Part shown: one piece after another, positions 34,508 to 34,839 of the stretch
Position numbering within the stretch: the stretch's first letter is position 1
How the letters are laid out: the number at the start of each line of letters is the position of its first letter
Origin: an uncultured Lachnospiraceae bacterium
Lineage (GTDB): Bacteria > Bacillota > Clostridia > Lachnospirales > Lachnospiraceae
Reading direction: 5' to 3'
Length of the DNA stretch: 34,839 bases
Assembly: GCA_946558465.1 (NCBI GenBank)
Contig: CAMNTM010000010.1
Coordinates: 65,574-100,412, forward strand
Made by a program: the position numbers and the translations under genes
The notes under the pieces: generated by a model
What the model was told of the DNA's origin: nothing
Database searches by the model: none
What the model saw: only the letters and a program-made list of their open reading frames with translations

Positions 34508-34839
34508 TTATTTTCCGTTTACCATAGAACCACTGCTATCAAAATAGTATCGTCGACTCCCTATTGTCTGCCACCCGGTCAGCATCTCCCCACTTCCATT
34601 CAGATAATACCAATGGCCTTTTATCTGCAACCAGCCCGTCTGCATCACTCCGCTTCCATTCAGGTAATACCATTTGTTCCCTACTCTCTGCCACCCCGTC
34701 TGCATCACTCCATTTCCATTTAGGTAATACCATCTTCCTCCAACTCGCTGCCAGCCTGTCTGCATCACTCCGCTTCCATTCAGATAATACCATCTTCCTC
34801 CAACTCGCTGCCAGCCTGTCTGCATCACTCCGCTTCCAT
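34508..34839 (-). CDS. Choline-binding-repeat protein, C-terminal part (runs off right edge)
   Basis: The frame is open to the window edge, so the N-terminus and any catalytic domain are missing. The roughly 110 visible residues consist of five 20-residue repeats of the form GWQRVGGRWYYLNGSGVMQT, with conserved Trp, paired Tyr, Gly-Ser-Gly and Met-Gln-Thr-Gly, and a final degenerate repeat ending GSMVNGK. This is the cell-wall/choline-binding repeat type also found in the lysozyme at 26952-28799. The protein is probably a secreted wall hydrolase or adhesin. The apparent start at 34828 is only an in-frame GTG inside a repeat. The DNA repeats are nearly identical, so the copy number could vary. 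Confidence 0.85.
   Translation of the reverse strand, partial: GSGVMQTGWQRVGGRWYYLNGSGVMQTGWQRVGGRWYYLNGNGVMQTGWQRVGNKWYYLNGSGVMQTGWLQIKGHWYYLNGSGEMLTGWQTIGSRRYYFDSSGSMVNGK
34541..34839 (-). repeat. 60-bp tandem coding repeats
   Basis: At least five units with an exact 60-bp period. The last two visible units (34741-34800 and 34801-34839) are identical over the shared 39 bp. They encode the choline-binding repeats. Confidence 0.85.

Noticed and set aside
34541-34839. Regular 60-bp repeats that could look like a CRISPR array
   Set aside because: The whole unit is conserved, without variable spacers, and encodes a known 20-residue wall-binding repeat.

Overview
The window is about 34.8 kb of AT-rich DNA in which every supported gene lies on the minus strand, so the biological order runs from high to low coordinates. 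It is a surface-glycan (capsule or teichoic-acid-like) locus from a low-GC Gram-positive bacterium. Good Shine-Dalgarno sites, IS66 remnants, and a GH25 lysozyme and a second protein built from choline-binding repeats all point to the Clostridia, most likely a Lachnospiraceae-type gut commensal. I cannot name the species from sequence alone.

Right flank (34839 to 32391): the 3' end of a choline-binding-repeat protein with its terminator; a decayed IS66 transposase; a truncated fragment that resembles IS66 TnpA; and a nucleotidyltransferase. Sugar entry unit (32206 to 29061): a membrane-bound NDP-sugar 4,6-dehydratase (PglF/CapD type) overlapping a DegT-family aminotransferase (PglE type), with its own promoter. 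Lysozyme (28799 to 26952): a secreted GH25 muramidase with choline-binding-type repeats, closed by a strong hairpin.

Choline unit (26796 to 22768): a clear promoter drives a winged-helix/LicC-like/LicA-like fusion, a second stand-alone LicC-like cytidylyltransferase, and a BCCT-family transporter. It ends in an intergenic stretch rich in stem-loops and a terminator.

Glycan operon (22386 to the left edge, about 22 kb, tightly packed): the initiating phosphoglycosyl transferase; two GT4 glycosyltransferases; a WbpA/WbpI/WbpB/WbpD/WbpE-type set for a 2,3-diacetamido-2,3-dideoxy-mannuronic acid nucleotide sugar, with a second oxidoreductase and a second acetyltransferase; another GT4 enzyme; two polymerase/ligase-like membrane proteins; LicD; a Wzx flippase; an MBOAT plus SGNH O-acylation pair; a large multi-pass membrane protein; a second flippase-like protein; and the start of an acyltransferase-3 protein that runs off the left edge.

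How the parts fit (inference): the BCCT protein imports choline, the LicA/LicC activities make CDP-choline, and LicD places phosphocholine on the glycan. The glycan begins on an amino-dideoxy sugar made by PglF and PglE, and the choline-binding lysozyme docks on the product. This is the logic of pneumococcal phosphocholine teichoic acid, combined here with a Wbp-type diamino-uronic acid. Both genes of the MBOAT/SGNH pair are broken by single-base indels in homopolymers (G7 and A7), so O-acylation is predicted to be off in this sequence.
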